Shown here one piece after another: positions 1 through 5,876 of a stretch of DNA of 10,358 nucleotides. A program made the position numbers and the translations under genes. The notes under the pieces are model-generated. The model was not told the origin of the DNA. It was given only the letters and a program-made list of their open reading frames with translations, and made no database searches. The first letter of the stretch is position 1. Every line of letters begins with the position of its first letter. The DNA is from Gammaproteobacteria bacterium (GTDB taxonomy: Bacteria; Pseudomonadota; Gammaproteobacteria; GCA-001735895). The stretch lies in the NCBI GenBank assembly GCA_003645435.1, contig QNFD01000065.1, forward strand, positions 1 through 10,358, in the 5' to 3' direction.

Positions 1-245
1 CTACCGATCACACGAGTGACTCGGGAGATTGAGTCAGCGTGTTCAGGTGTGACCAGAAAATGGATATGGTTAGTCATCAAGCAGTAGGCGTGAACTGCTA
101 CACCATAGCGCTTTGAGCACTCCCGCCATAACTCAAGATAAAACTGGTAATTTTCTGGATCAACAAAGCAGACTTCACGATTATTTCCGCGTTGGACGAT
201 ATGATACGGGAGTCCGGGTAGGTACATCCTTGCACGCCTGGGCAT
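1..245 (-). CDS. REP-associated tyrosine transposase (RAYT, Y1/HUH), N-terminal part
   Basis: Only the first 81 codons are inside the window; the gene runs off the left edge. The start MPRRARMYLPGLPYHIVQRG is the usual opening of the Y1 transposase family (COG1943-like), and the HUH motif appears as NHIHFLV with H60 and H62. The catalytic Tyr would lie in the missing part. The ATG at 243-245 has a GGAG ribosome binding site 5 bases upstream. Family members are single-strand DNA nucleases/transposases. RAYTs, the single-copy domesticated relatives, act on REP hairpins. I infer RAYT rather than an IS200/IS605 TnpA from the MPRRxR...YHIVQRGNNR start. No frame damage is visible in this part. Confidence 0.9.
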   Translation of the reverse strand, partial: MPRRARMYLPGLPYHIVQRGNNREVCFVDPENYQFYLELWRECSKRYGVAVHAYCLMTNHIHFLVTPEHADSISRVTRVIG

Positions 246-318
246 AGCAACTCCATTGCTAATATAAGACGATCCGATTCTAGCGATGAGTGAGGAACTG
301 GTCAAATAATAATCCCTC

Positions 319-347
319 CGTCACCTTATACCTTCGTCACCTTATAC
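319..347. repeat. Two 13-bp direct repeats upstream of the RAYT gene
   Basis: The word CGTCACCTTATAC occurs at 319-331 and again at 335-347, a 16-base period. On the minus strand it reads GTATAAGGTGACG. It lies in the RAYT gene's upstream region, between that gene and the 3' end of the neighbouring lipoprotein gene. It could be part of a RAYT-associated terminal sequence or simply a short tandem duplication. Confidence 0.5.
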
Positions 348-353
348 GATAGT

Positions 354-380
354 AAAACAGGCGCTAGCCCGGAGTGCGCC
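354..380 (-). terminator. Possible Rho-independent terminator after the DUF5666 gene
   Basis: On the minus strand, directly after the TGA stop at 382-384, GGCGC (376-380) can pair with GCGCC (360-364) across an 11-base loop, followed by TGTTTT. The stem is only 5 bp and the T run is short, so this is a weak terminator call. Confidence 0.35.
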
Positions 381-381
381 G

Positions 382-1851
382 TCATTCAAGCGATAGCTCA
401 TCAACCGGGACTGAAGTAGACGTGTAATCTTTCCACCTGGCCTTAACTACATCTCCATCAAAAACCAAATTGAAAAATTCAGATTCGTTTAAAGACTGAT
501 TATCGACATCTTCGAAACTGGTATTGACATCCCAGGGAACTGCGATTCCCAGCATGCTAATTGTACTACCCGGCCCTACCCCATTTTCGTCAACCGGGGC
601 CTGTAAACGCACGTCACTATCCGGGTCATCCCTGACCAGCCGGGAAAGGAAATAACTGCCATCTTTCGAATAACCACGTAATTCGACCCAATCTAATGGT
701 GATATATCAAGCAGTGAAAACTGGGGGATTTTAGCGCTACTTTTATCATCCAGCTGGGTTTTCTGGTTTAGCTGAAAAATTCTTCCCAGTACCTCAATCG
801 TGTTGTTAACCGTATCTATGCTATCAACGCTAGCCTCGATACGAATATTATCGATTGGTATAATTTTTATCTTCGATGCAACGAGTATATCCGCGTTATC
901 GACAGCACCTTCAACCTCCACCAGCGCATCCACAATGATGTCATTTATATTGCCGTCTTCGATGACCGCAGCGCTCGCATCGACAGGAAATCCATTGACT
1001 TCCATTTCCGAAATCAAAACAAACCGGGTAACCGCACCCTCGAGTTCAACGCTATCCCCATTTTGGATTCCCAGGGCCAACACACTATTGGTAATCTTAT
1101 CAGCCTCGATCGAGGGCGTGGCGCTAACGAAACTTGAGGCTGAACCTGTGACCCTGACTTCGATTCCATCCTCAACAACGCCGCCATTCAATTGACTGAT
1201 ATCCGCACCCATATAGTCAACTACGAGGTTGCCGATTCTGAACGTTTCTGCCAGTGGGTCGGTGCTGTCGATTATTCCAACCAGCCGATAGTCGGATATG
1301 GGGGGCGATTTTAATTCAATATAACGCGCCACTACGGCGCCGGTAGAATTCCGAACTCCACTGATATCAAGCACATTCCCCATAGCCAGGGCTGTCACAT
1401 CGGCGATGCCATCAAATATTGTGGCTGAGTTCGTTAACACGGTCTGCCCGAGCAAATCAAAACTGCCCGCAAATGTGTCGGGATTAATGACGGGGTTGGT
1501 AGTTAAGGGTCCCCGCACGGTTTCAATATAATCAATTCGCCTTGCAATACTATTATCAAAATCTGCCTCGACACGGATGACGAATCCTACCTTTAAACCA
1601 GTTTCGTCAGCAACTTGCTGTTCATCGATAAATATCTCGGTTTGACTATCTATTTCGAGCCTGGTGCCATTAACAAATACACTTGCAAATGCCGCAATCG
1701 TTCCAAAACTAATGCCAGTGCCACTGATTCCTCCTTCGACAAGCAGTATAATTGCGCCTATTCCACCGCCACAGGCAGTTACCGAAACTAACAGGGCGGC
1801 AATGCAATATATCCGCAGGCTTGCATATAGCTTGAAGATTCCGATTCGCAT
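382..1851 (-). CDS. DUF5666-repeat lipoprotein (489 aa)
   Basis: The protein begins with a basic N-region and a hydrophobic stretch ending in a lipobox, VTAC with Cys27, followed by GGG. It is therefore probably a lipid-anchored envelope protein. The rest is a chain of about six beta-rich units of 60-75 residues of the kind classed as DUF5666, for example around 45-110 (FASVFVNGTRLEID) and 420-489. Each unit has the pattern of a loop, a VxVNG-like strand, a hydrophobic GxxVxV strand and a final 'A..I' strand. There is no Cys after Cys27. The start lies 3 bases after the DUF6502 stop, with GAGGA upstream inside the end of that gene, so translation is probably coupled. The function of DUF5666 proteins is not established. 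The reading frame is intact, and GC is lower than in the second DUF5666 gene nearby. Confidence 0.88.
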   Translation of the reverse strand: MRIGIFKLYASLRIYCIAALLVSVTACGGGIGAIILLVEGGISGTGISFGTIAAFASVFVNGTRLEIDSQTEIFIDEQQVADETGLKVGFVIRVEADFDNSIARRIDYIETVRGPLTTNPVINPDTFAGSFDLLGQTVLTNSATIFDGIADVTALAMGNVLDISGVRNSTGAVVARYIELKSPPISDYRLVGIIDSTDPLAETFRIGNLVVDYMGADISQLNGGVVEDGIEVRVTGSASSFVSATPSIEADKITNSVLALGIQNGDSVELEGAVTRFVLISEMEVNGFPVDASAAVIEDGNINDIIVDALVEVEGAVDNADILVASKIKIIPIDNIRIEASVDSIDTVNNTIEVLGRIFQLNQKTQLDDKSSAKIPQFSLLDISPLDWVELRGYSKDGSYFLSRLVRDDPDSDVRLQAPVDENGVGPGSTISMLGIAVPWDVNTSFEDVDNQSLNESEFFNLVFDGDVVKARWKDYTSTSVPVDELSLE

Positions 1852-1854
1852 TTT

Positions 1855-2649
1855 CTAATGTTCCTCGAACTGATAAATCCCGACACCCACTCGAGAAACG
1901 GGGCCATCGACCTTTTCAGTCTCCTGATCAGCCAGCCACCGGTTAAGTTGTTCGAGCAAATTTTGTGATAGCTCGGCATTTAGTTCGCGAAATTTCGGCA
2001 GTTTTTCGGTAGGGAAATTAATATAGGACACCTTGCGCTGGAAGCGACCATCATCGCCATCATTTTGCATATTGTGATCAATCGTTTCGATCAGGTCAGA
2101 CACGTCGGTTCCGAGTATTTTTAACTTGTCTACCTCGCCCCCACCGGGTACATATCCTCGGCTGGTTAATCGAAGATCACCGTGACGGGTATATTCAATG
2201 GCTTCGACACGAAGCAATTCTTCAGCCAGGGGTTTAGCCGACATATCTCCACTGTATCGCTTCACCAGTTCAGTGAAACTAAAACCTTCACCGTCAAACG
2301 GCAGCGCTTCCGGATCTCCCTTTTTGTCGCGAAAATCCCTGTCTCGTAACCAGCCTGAAATAACACGCACCGAACGATTAAACGACCCATCCACCCCGGT
2401 GCTTGCAATTTCCGGTAATTCCATAATCCTTTTGGTGATTTTTTTGTTAATACCGGTAAGGACTGAAATTCTAGCAATCGTTTGCTTACGACCTTCCCTG
2501 GCAAGCTCTTCTCTGGCTACTTCCACATACAGACGCTTGACCAGTTCACTAAACGAGTTATAGGCAAAACCATAGCGCAAGGCTATACGAATCAATGGCC
2601 GCATTAGCCTAATAAGTGAATTTGTAAATATCTGAGACGGTGTCTGCAT
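1855..2649 (-). CDS. DUF6502 family protein, putative helix-turn-helix regulator (264 aa)
   Basis: Residues about 12-46 (LMRPLIRIALRYGFAYNSF, then SELVKRLYVEVA) match the conserved N-terminal helices I know for DUF6502. Residues 57-76 (TIARISVLTGINKKITKRIM) look like a helix-turn-helix. The C-terminal half contains the family-like segment around VSYINFPTEKLPKFRELN and ends GVGIYQFEEH. It has no signal peptide or membrane segment, so it is cytosolic. The length is typical. The ATG has only a weak ribosome binding site, but the N-terminal family residues begin soon after it, so this start is the best choice. It is followed after 3 bases by a DUF5666 lipoprotein gene. A role as DNA-binding regulator of the lipoproteins is an inference from the HTH-like segment and the gene order. 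Confidence 0.83.
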   Translation of the reverse strand: MQTPSQIFTNSLIRLMRPLIRIALRYGFAYNSFSELVKRLYVEVAREELAREGRKQTIARISVLTGINKKITKRIMELPEIASTGVDGSFNRSVRVISGWLRDRDFRDKKGDPEALPFDGEGFSFTELVKRYSGDMSAKPLAEELLRVEAIEYTRHGDLRLTSRGYVPGGGEVDKLKILGTDVSDLIETIDHNMQNDGDDGRFQRKVSYINFPTEKLPKFRELNAELSQNLLEQLNRWLADQETEKVDGPVSRVGVGIYQFEEH

Positions 2650-2769
2650 TAAAGAAACTTTTTCCCTGATTTTGAAAGATTTAAGCCACTATTTAAAAAA
2701 TAAAACCGCCGATATGCTCCTGGATTAATTCGCACATCCCTGTGCTTGCTTAAATTTAATAACATACTA

Positions 2770-2916
2770 CTAAAATTGATCTTCCAGTTCCATTTCCTGC
2801 GGCGCATTCCCGATGTCTACAAAGGGATCCCATTTGACCTCAACATTCGATAATCCGTCGGTCAGGGCGCCAAACAAATCGGCGACCCTTACGGATCGCC
2901 GAAAGTTGACAGCTTT
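2770..2916 (-). pseudogene. Orphan C-terminal tail of a DUF5666 gene, in frame after the TAG of the 508-aa gene
   Basis: Directly after the TAG stop at 2917-2919 the same frame stays open for 48 codons to a second TAG at 2770-2772. From about codon 9 the peptide reads VRVADLFGALTDG, then VEVKWDPF, and ends APQEMELEDQF. This resembles the C-terminus of the 489-aa DUF5666 protein (EFFNLVFDGD, VVKARWKDY, VPVDELSLE) and the acidic end of the 508-aa protein. The 508-aa protein already has its own family-like ending (DEWEIEEEDD), so this looks like a second tail. It is most likely what remains of a deleted DUF5666 paralogue. Stop-codon readthrough is a less likely alternative. The similarity is by eye. 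Confidence 0.5.
2871..2900 (-). terminator. Stem-loop just past the DUF5666 stop, possible terminator
   Basis: On the minus strand, GGCGATCC (2893-2900) pairs with GGGTCGCC (2881-2888), an 8-bp stem including one G-T pair, closing a GTAA (GNRA-type) tetraloop. It is followed by the T-rich stretch GATTTGTTTG. The hairpin begins 17 bases after the TAG stop. The T tract is interrupted, so it may be a terminator or an mRNA 3'-end stabiliser. It also overlaps the open frame of the DUF5666 tail remnant. Confidence 0.42.
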
Positions 2917-4443
2917 CTAATCGTCTTCCTCTTCGATTTCCCATTCGTCGGCGGTGTAGGCCGTAGTAGTGCCGTTACCGGTGGTGATATCGAAACCCAT
3001 CTCGACTACATCGCGCGGGCCATTCGAAGCGTTGGTATCGGCATCGACCTCGCCCAGGAAGGCGTCGATGTCGGCGTCAGTGGTAGAACCGCCAGGAGCG
3101 ATCACGACATCCCCGACTTCCAGTTCCGTAGAACTGTTGGCGACTGAAGTAATACCCATCACGGTGAGGCTGTTGATACCGGTATTGGTACCGTCTTCAT
3201 CGACCTCGGCGCGAATTTCATGCCTGTCGCCGCCACCGCTGAGACCATCTGCCTTGATGCGGTTCGCCATCATCTCGCCCGGGACATTGGTACGAACACC
3301 CCTGACTTCGACTTCCTCACCGGCGAGATTATTAATATCGAGCGGACCATTAGAATCCGTATCACCTTCGAACGCGTTCGTACAGTCGAGAACCGTCACG
3401 CTGATATTACCCTCGATCAGTGTGAAGGTGCATGGGCCAGTGAGAACGTTTCCGGCAACCGAAGAGATACGCACGCGGTTACCCCGCCCCTTGACCTTGT
3501 CAGCACGCAGATAATCCACGGGCGAGCTGTTGACCATGTGACCCTCGGCCTCCACGCGCCCTCCCTGAACCAGGTCGGCGAATTCGGTAAGCCCGTCCAT
3601 CCATTGGGCAGGTTTCGAGCTTGAATCGATGCAGACACCGTCAACCTTGAAGTCGGTTTCCGCAGGGCATCCGGTGGTATCCAGGTCAACCGCACCTTCG
3701 ATCTCGACTTCCATGCCTTCAGCCTGGTCGAAGATATCGTCTTCGAGTTCGACCTCGCTAGCTGTGCAGATAATGGCGGGCGCGGTGCCGGTGCATAAGC
3801 TGAAGTGAACCTCTACCAGATTGCCTACAGATACTCCGTGCGGTGCGCCTCCAGCCATATTGAAGGTGATATTCTTTACGTCGAAAGACGATGCGGTGTT
3901 TACGACTTGCACATCGCCTTTGATCTCGTCGATGATATCGCCGGTACCCCCGTCGTCATCTTCCTTTATGAATGTCGCTTCAATGGTGAAGTCATCGATC
4001 CAGATTCCTGAAACCTCGTAGCGATCACCATTATTCAGAGGATCGGGCGCCCCGGGGGCAGTATTATTGGTCTTCGGGGTTTGCACGACCTTGATGCCGT
4101 TGATTTTTCCAACATCGGCAGTTCCCTCTATTTCAGCCTCGTACTCGACTTCATCGGCAACACAGGAAACGCCGTCATCGTTTCTCCTGCCTCTAATGCT
4201 GACCAATTGACCAACCTCGTAATCGTCAAACGAAGCAGAATCATCATCGTCACTTTTGTAAGTGCCGCCTGGAGCTGCCACGTATCGACAACCGGTTACC
4301 CAGATACTGCCCAGTTGGGTTATGACGCCCCGGGTGGCAATCGGTACGGATCCTCCCGATGCTTCGTCGCCGCTGCCGCCGCCACAGGCAGTGAGCAACA
4401 AAAATATTGTCATACAAAAAATATTTTTAAATTGATAAGTCAT
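2917..4443 (-). CDS. DUF5666-repeat lipoprotein with paired cysteines (508 aa)
   Basis: A short signal peptide ends in the lipobox LLTAC (Cys20) followed by GGG, giving a lipid-anchored envelope protein. The mature part is about six DUF5666-type beta units; the first starts at residue 39 (GVITQLGSIWVTG). The mature region contains eight further Cys that fall in close pairs: 52/94, 217/226, 259/271 and 338/354, roughly one pair per unit. This suggests disulfides made outside the cytoplasm. The protein is very acidic and ends EEEDD. The ATG has a good AGGAG site 8 bases upstream and lies 23 bases after the preceding small gene, so the two are probably cotranscribed. The coding region is visibly richer in G+C than both the upstream small gene and the other DUF5666 gene. 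Function unknown; adhesion or ligand binding would be a guess. Confidence 0.87.
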   Translation of the reverse strand: MTYQFKNIFCMTIFLLLTACGGGSGDEASGGSVPIATRGVITQLGSIWVTGCRYVAAPGGTYKSDDDDSASFDDYEVGQLVSIRGRRNDDGVSCVADEVEYEAEIEGTADVGKINGIKVVQTPKTNNTAPGAPDPLNNGDRYEVSGIWIDDFTIEATFIKEDDDGGTGDIIDEIKGDVQVVNTASSFDVKNITFNMAGGAPHGVSVGNLVEVHFSLCTGTAPAIICTASEVELEDDIFDQAEGMEVEIEGAVDLDTTGCPAETDFKVDGVCIDSSSKPAQWMDGLTEFADLVQGGRVEAEGHMVNSSPVDYLRADKVKGRGNRVRISSVAGNVLTGPCTFTLIEGNISVTVLDCTNAFEGDTDSNGPLDINNLAGEEVEVRGVRTNVPGEMMANRIKADGLSGGGDRHEIRAEVDEDGTNTGINSLTVMGITSVANSSTELEVGDVVIAPGGSTTDADIDAFLGEVDADTNASNGPRDVVEMGFDITTGNGTTTAYTADEWEIEEEDD

Positions 4444-4466
4444 GAGATTTCTCCTGTTTGCGTCTA

Positions 4467-4772
4467 TTAGCAGTTATGTTCAAGATTATTATTTAAGATC
4501 AGATTATTATTAATCTGGCAAATCGTTTGATTCAACGAAGTAAATAGATCTCCACCGTCATCGAGCTGACCCTGTAATGTAAAGTCTCGTGCAACCCGGG
4601 GTTCTGCATTAACATTTTCCAGTGCTTGTATTTCATATAGCAGTGGTTTAGTGCGGGATCCGTAAAGATCAATCAAAACCCGATATTCAAGATCTATCTC
4701 AAGAGTCGCAATAATATTTTGTATATTCACTGCGGCAGTTAATAAACGAATTTTTTGCATATCTTCAAGCAT
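4467..4772 (-). CDS. Small hypothetical protein (101 aa), first gene of the lipoprotein block
   Basis: I do not recognise this protein. It has no signal peptide or membrane segment. Residues 1-55 look helical and amphipathic (MLEDMQKIRLLTAAVNIQNI onward), and the end is Asn-rich. NNNL occurs twice with a 6-residue period because an 11-bp word, AGATTATTATT on the plus strand, is duplicated at 4483-4493 and 4501-4511. There are two Cys, one at about residue 84 and one at the very C-terminus. Support for a real gene is an AAGAGA site 8 bases before the ATG, a good promoter about 50 bases further upstream, and the start of the 508-aa lipoprotein gene 23 bases past its stop. The low GC and asparagine bias leave some doubt. 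Confidence 0.58.
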   Translation of the reverse strand: MLEDMQKIRLLTAAVNIQNIIATLEIDLEYRVLIDLYGSRTKPLLYEIQALENVNAEPRVARDFTLQGQLDDGGDLFTSLNQTICQINNNLILNNNLEHNC

Positions 4773-4826
4773 AATTTGTCTCTTAAAATATTTGTTTAAA
4801 TGGGATTTATTTCCTTATTAATAATA

Positions 4827-4852
4827 GGAATATATTCCCTTTTTATAAAAAG
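4827..4852. promoter_or_regulatory. Two abutting perfect palindromes over the promoter, candidate operator
   Basis: GGAATATATTCC (4827-4838) and CTTTTTATAAAAAG (4839-4852) are perfect palindromes of 12 and 14 bp with no gap between them. The first contains the whole -10 hexamer; the second fills most of the -10/-35 spacer. A further TTCCT at 4811-4815 forms another inverted pair with AGGAA at 4826-4830. A dimeric repressor could bind here; which one is unknown. AT-rich sequence makes some palindromes likely by chance. Confidence 0.42.
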
Positions 4853-4856
4853 TCAA
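4829..4856 (-). promoter_or_regulatory. Sigma70-type promoter of the small gene/lipoprotein block
   Basis: On the minus strand, a -35 TTGACT (4851-4856) and a -10 TATATT (4829-4834) are separated by 16 bases. Both match 5 of 6 consensus positions. The predicted transcript would start near 4822 and leave a leader of about 50 bases before the ATG at 4772. Confidence 0.6.
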
Positions 4857-4906
4857 ACTAATTCGTTATTTATTTAAAAGAAAGATGCTGCCAACATGCC
4901 CATACC

Positions 4907-4937
4907 CGGGTCGAAAGCCTCGTCACCGATCGACCCG
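4907..4937. repeat. Inverted repeat with 8-bp perfect arms
   Basis: CGGGTCGA (4907-4914) and TCGACCCG (4930-4937) are perfect inverted arms around a 15-base loop. No T run follows on either strand, so it is not a classical terminator. It overlaps the 3' end of the doubtful 60-codon ORF. It might be a REP-like hairpin, but only one copy is present in the window. Confidence 0.4.
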
Positions 4938-5105
4938 CGCGAATACCAGATCCCCGGGTCTCGGTAAGATTTCACCACTGATTAGATAACTGGTATCAAT
5001 GACAGGCATACGACGAGTGGTATAAGCGGCTTTTGCCTTAAGCAATCGCTTTGTTTCGACCGGTATTACCAATGAACGTGTAGTTCTTTTGGTAAATTGA
5101 CCCAT
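4923..5105 (-). CDS. Doubtful 60-aa ORF or gene fragment
   Basis: The translation has protein-like patterning (SLVIPVETKRLLKAKAAY and ISGEILPRPGDLVFARVDR). It could be the N-terminal part of a longer protein with a small beta-barrel-like 'RPGDLV.ARV' segment. Just before the TGA, the +1 frame continues GDEAFDPGMGM for about 17 codons, so a frameshifted remnant is possible. There is no convincing ribosome binding site (GATGGTAG precedes the ATG), and the ORF is upstream of, not within, the lipoprotein block. I cannot name a family. It could also be a chance ORF. Confidence 0.32.
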   Translation of the reverse strand: MGQFTKRTTRSLVIPVETKRLLKAKAAYTTRRMPVIDTSYLISGEILPRPGDLVFARVDR

Positions 5106-5249
5106 GCTACCATCGGCAATGTGATGACCTAAGATTTATACATTGAGGTGTTAAAGATGGGTTGAATTGGTGGAAACTGTTGAGATATTTAATGTTCGGT
5201 ATTACGCATGCTTGTATATATTGATTACAGTTCACTAAATACATTTCGA

Positions 5250-5263
5250 TTGATCTATATCAA
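5250..5263 (+). promoter_or_regulatory. FNR/Anr-type binding site (perfect consensus)
   Basis: TTGATCTATATCAA at 5250-5263 matches the FNR/Anr/Dnr consensus TTGAT-N4-ATCAA at all ten defined positions. Its centre (5256.5) lies 41.5 bases before the start point predicted from the -10 at 5286-5291, the spacing of class II FNR-activated promoters. It sits 73 bases before the ccmA relic start and faces the ccm-kinase-hemN series, consistent with induction under low oxygen. Whether FNR or the related Dnr binds cannot be told from the site. Confidence 0.78.
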
Positions 5264-5285
5264 AATGTGAGGTTGATCCGGAGGC

Positions 5286-5291
5286 TAGACT
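5286..5291 (+). promoter_or_regulatory. -10 element of the FNR-type promoter
   Basis: TAGACT matches the -10 consensus at 4 of 6 positions. The box-to-minus-10 geometry places the start of transcription near 5298, exactly 41.5 bases after the centre of the FNR box. As expected for an activated promoter there is no -35 hexamer of note; the FNR site covers that region. Confidence 0.5.
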
Positions 5292-5336
5292 TCATGCACT
5301 TTTTTTATTCGTGTACCCTGGAATTCTGGCCATCCC

Positions 5337-5865
5337 ATGCGCGCTCCAGCAATATTAGAAACTCGATGTCTTAGCTGTAACCGTAGCGACCTATTACCGT
5401 GCGAGCATCTGGATATTACCCTGGAACCAGGCCAGATATCCCTGGTTGAAGGCATCAATGGCATAAAACGTGAATTGGGCTGCTTCGAAAATCTACGCCC
5501 AGGGCGGGCCATGGGTATCCCGATGATGCCCGATCTGGTCGAGGTACTCGTGCAGGGAAGCCTGTGCGCCCACGATGAAAAGGAAGTGGCAAGCCTTTCT
5601 GCCGAACAGAAGCCTGGACTGGCGATGGCACGATTGCCAGAAACGAAATTGATCCCGTGGGTACTGGCAGCAGTGGTCCTTGAAAAAGAGGGTATAGTCC
5701 TTTCTCTTTTAGTGTCGCCGCTGTATGTTCATGTATTAATTTTTAATACCAGTGTGTTTGACAGTACCGCGATCGGGCTGGGTGTTTTTGCGCACCTTTC
5801 TTTTCCTTTCAAACTCGCTAAGGTCCAGGACCACGGCTGCAGTGCTACGAATGTCTACTAGCTAA
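5337..5865 (+). pseudogene. ccmA'-'ccmB: Deleted fusion relic of ccmA and ccmB (cytochrome c maturation ABC exporter)
   Basis: CcmA is the ATPase and CcmB the membrane part of the ABC unit that frees holo-CcmE from CcmC. Here one 174-codon frame (5337-5861) holds pieces of both. Residues 6-42 match the CcmA N-terminus (LETRCLSC, LDITLEPGQISLVEGINGI) but stop where Walker A (GAGKT) should be. Residues 43-54 (IKRELGCFENLR) and 66-100 match later CcmA segments. The signature LSAGQ is LSAEQ, and the Walker B LDEP is gone. At about residue 119 CcmA's GGIVIL-like segment runs into CcmB's LSLLVSPLYVHVLIF. The CcmB C-terminus is then found one frame over, as TTAAVLRMSTS, ending at TAA 5863-5865, so a frameshift is present too. 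CcmA is normally about 205 aa and CcmB about 220 aa. The product could not be a working exporter. Neighbour: ccmC starts 11 bases after the old ccmB stop. Confidence 0.87.
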
Positions 5866-5876
5866 TAACGGGTTAT

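Noticed and set aside
800..1195. Plus-strand open frames inside the 489-aa DUF5666 gene, and similar ones at 2969-3624 inside the 508-aa gene
   Set aside because: They are antisense shadows with low-complexity Ser/Thr or Pro-rich translations and no ribosome sites; the minus-strand frames have signal peptides and family-like repeats.
2732..2745. GCACA/TGTGC short hairpin as a terminator before the DUF6502 gene
   Set aside because: The stem is only 5 bp and no T run follows on the minus strand.
2917..2919. TAG as a programmed readthrough or recoded codon extending the 508-aa protein
   Set aside because: The protein already ends in a family-like acidic tail, the extension looks like a second copy of such a tail, and no recoding signal was recognised; a paralogue remnant is simpler.
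5135..5140. TATAAA on the minus strand as a -10 for the 60-codon ORF
   Set aside because: No acceptable -35 lies 16-18 bases upstream, and the ORF itself is doubtful.
5221..5225. TTGAT at 5221-5225 and 5273-5277 as further FNR sites
   Set aside because: These are half-sites only, with no ATCAA partner at the right spacing.
5285..5512. Minus-strand 75-codon frame opposite the ccmA relic
   Set aside because: The plus strand carries recognisable CcmA segments; the opposite frame has no family features.
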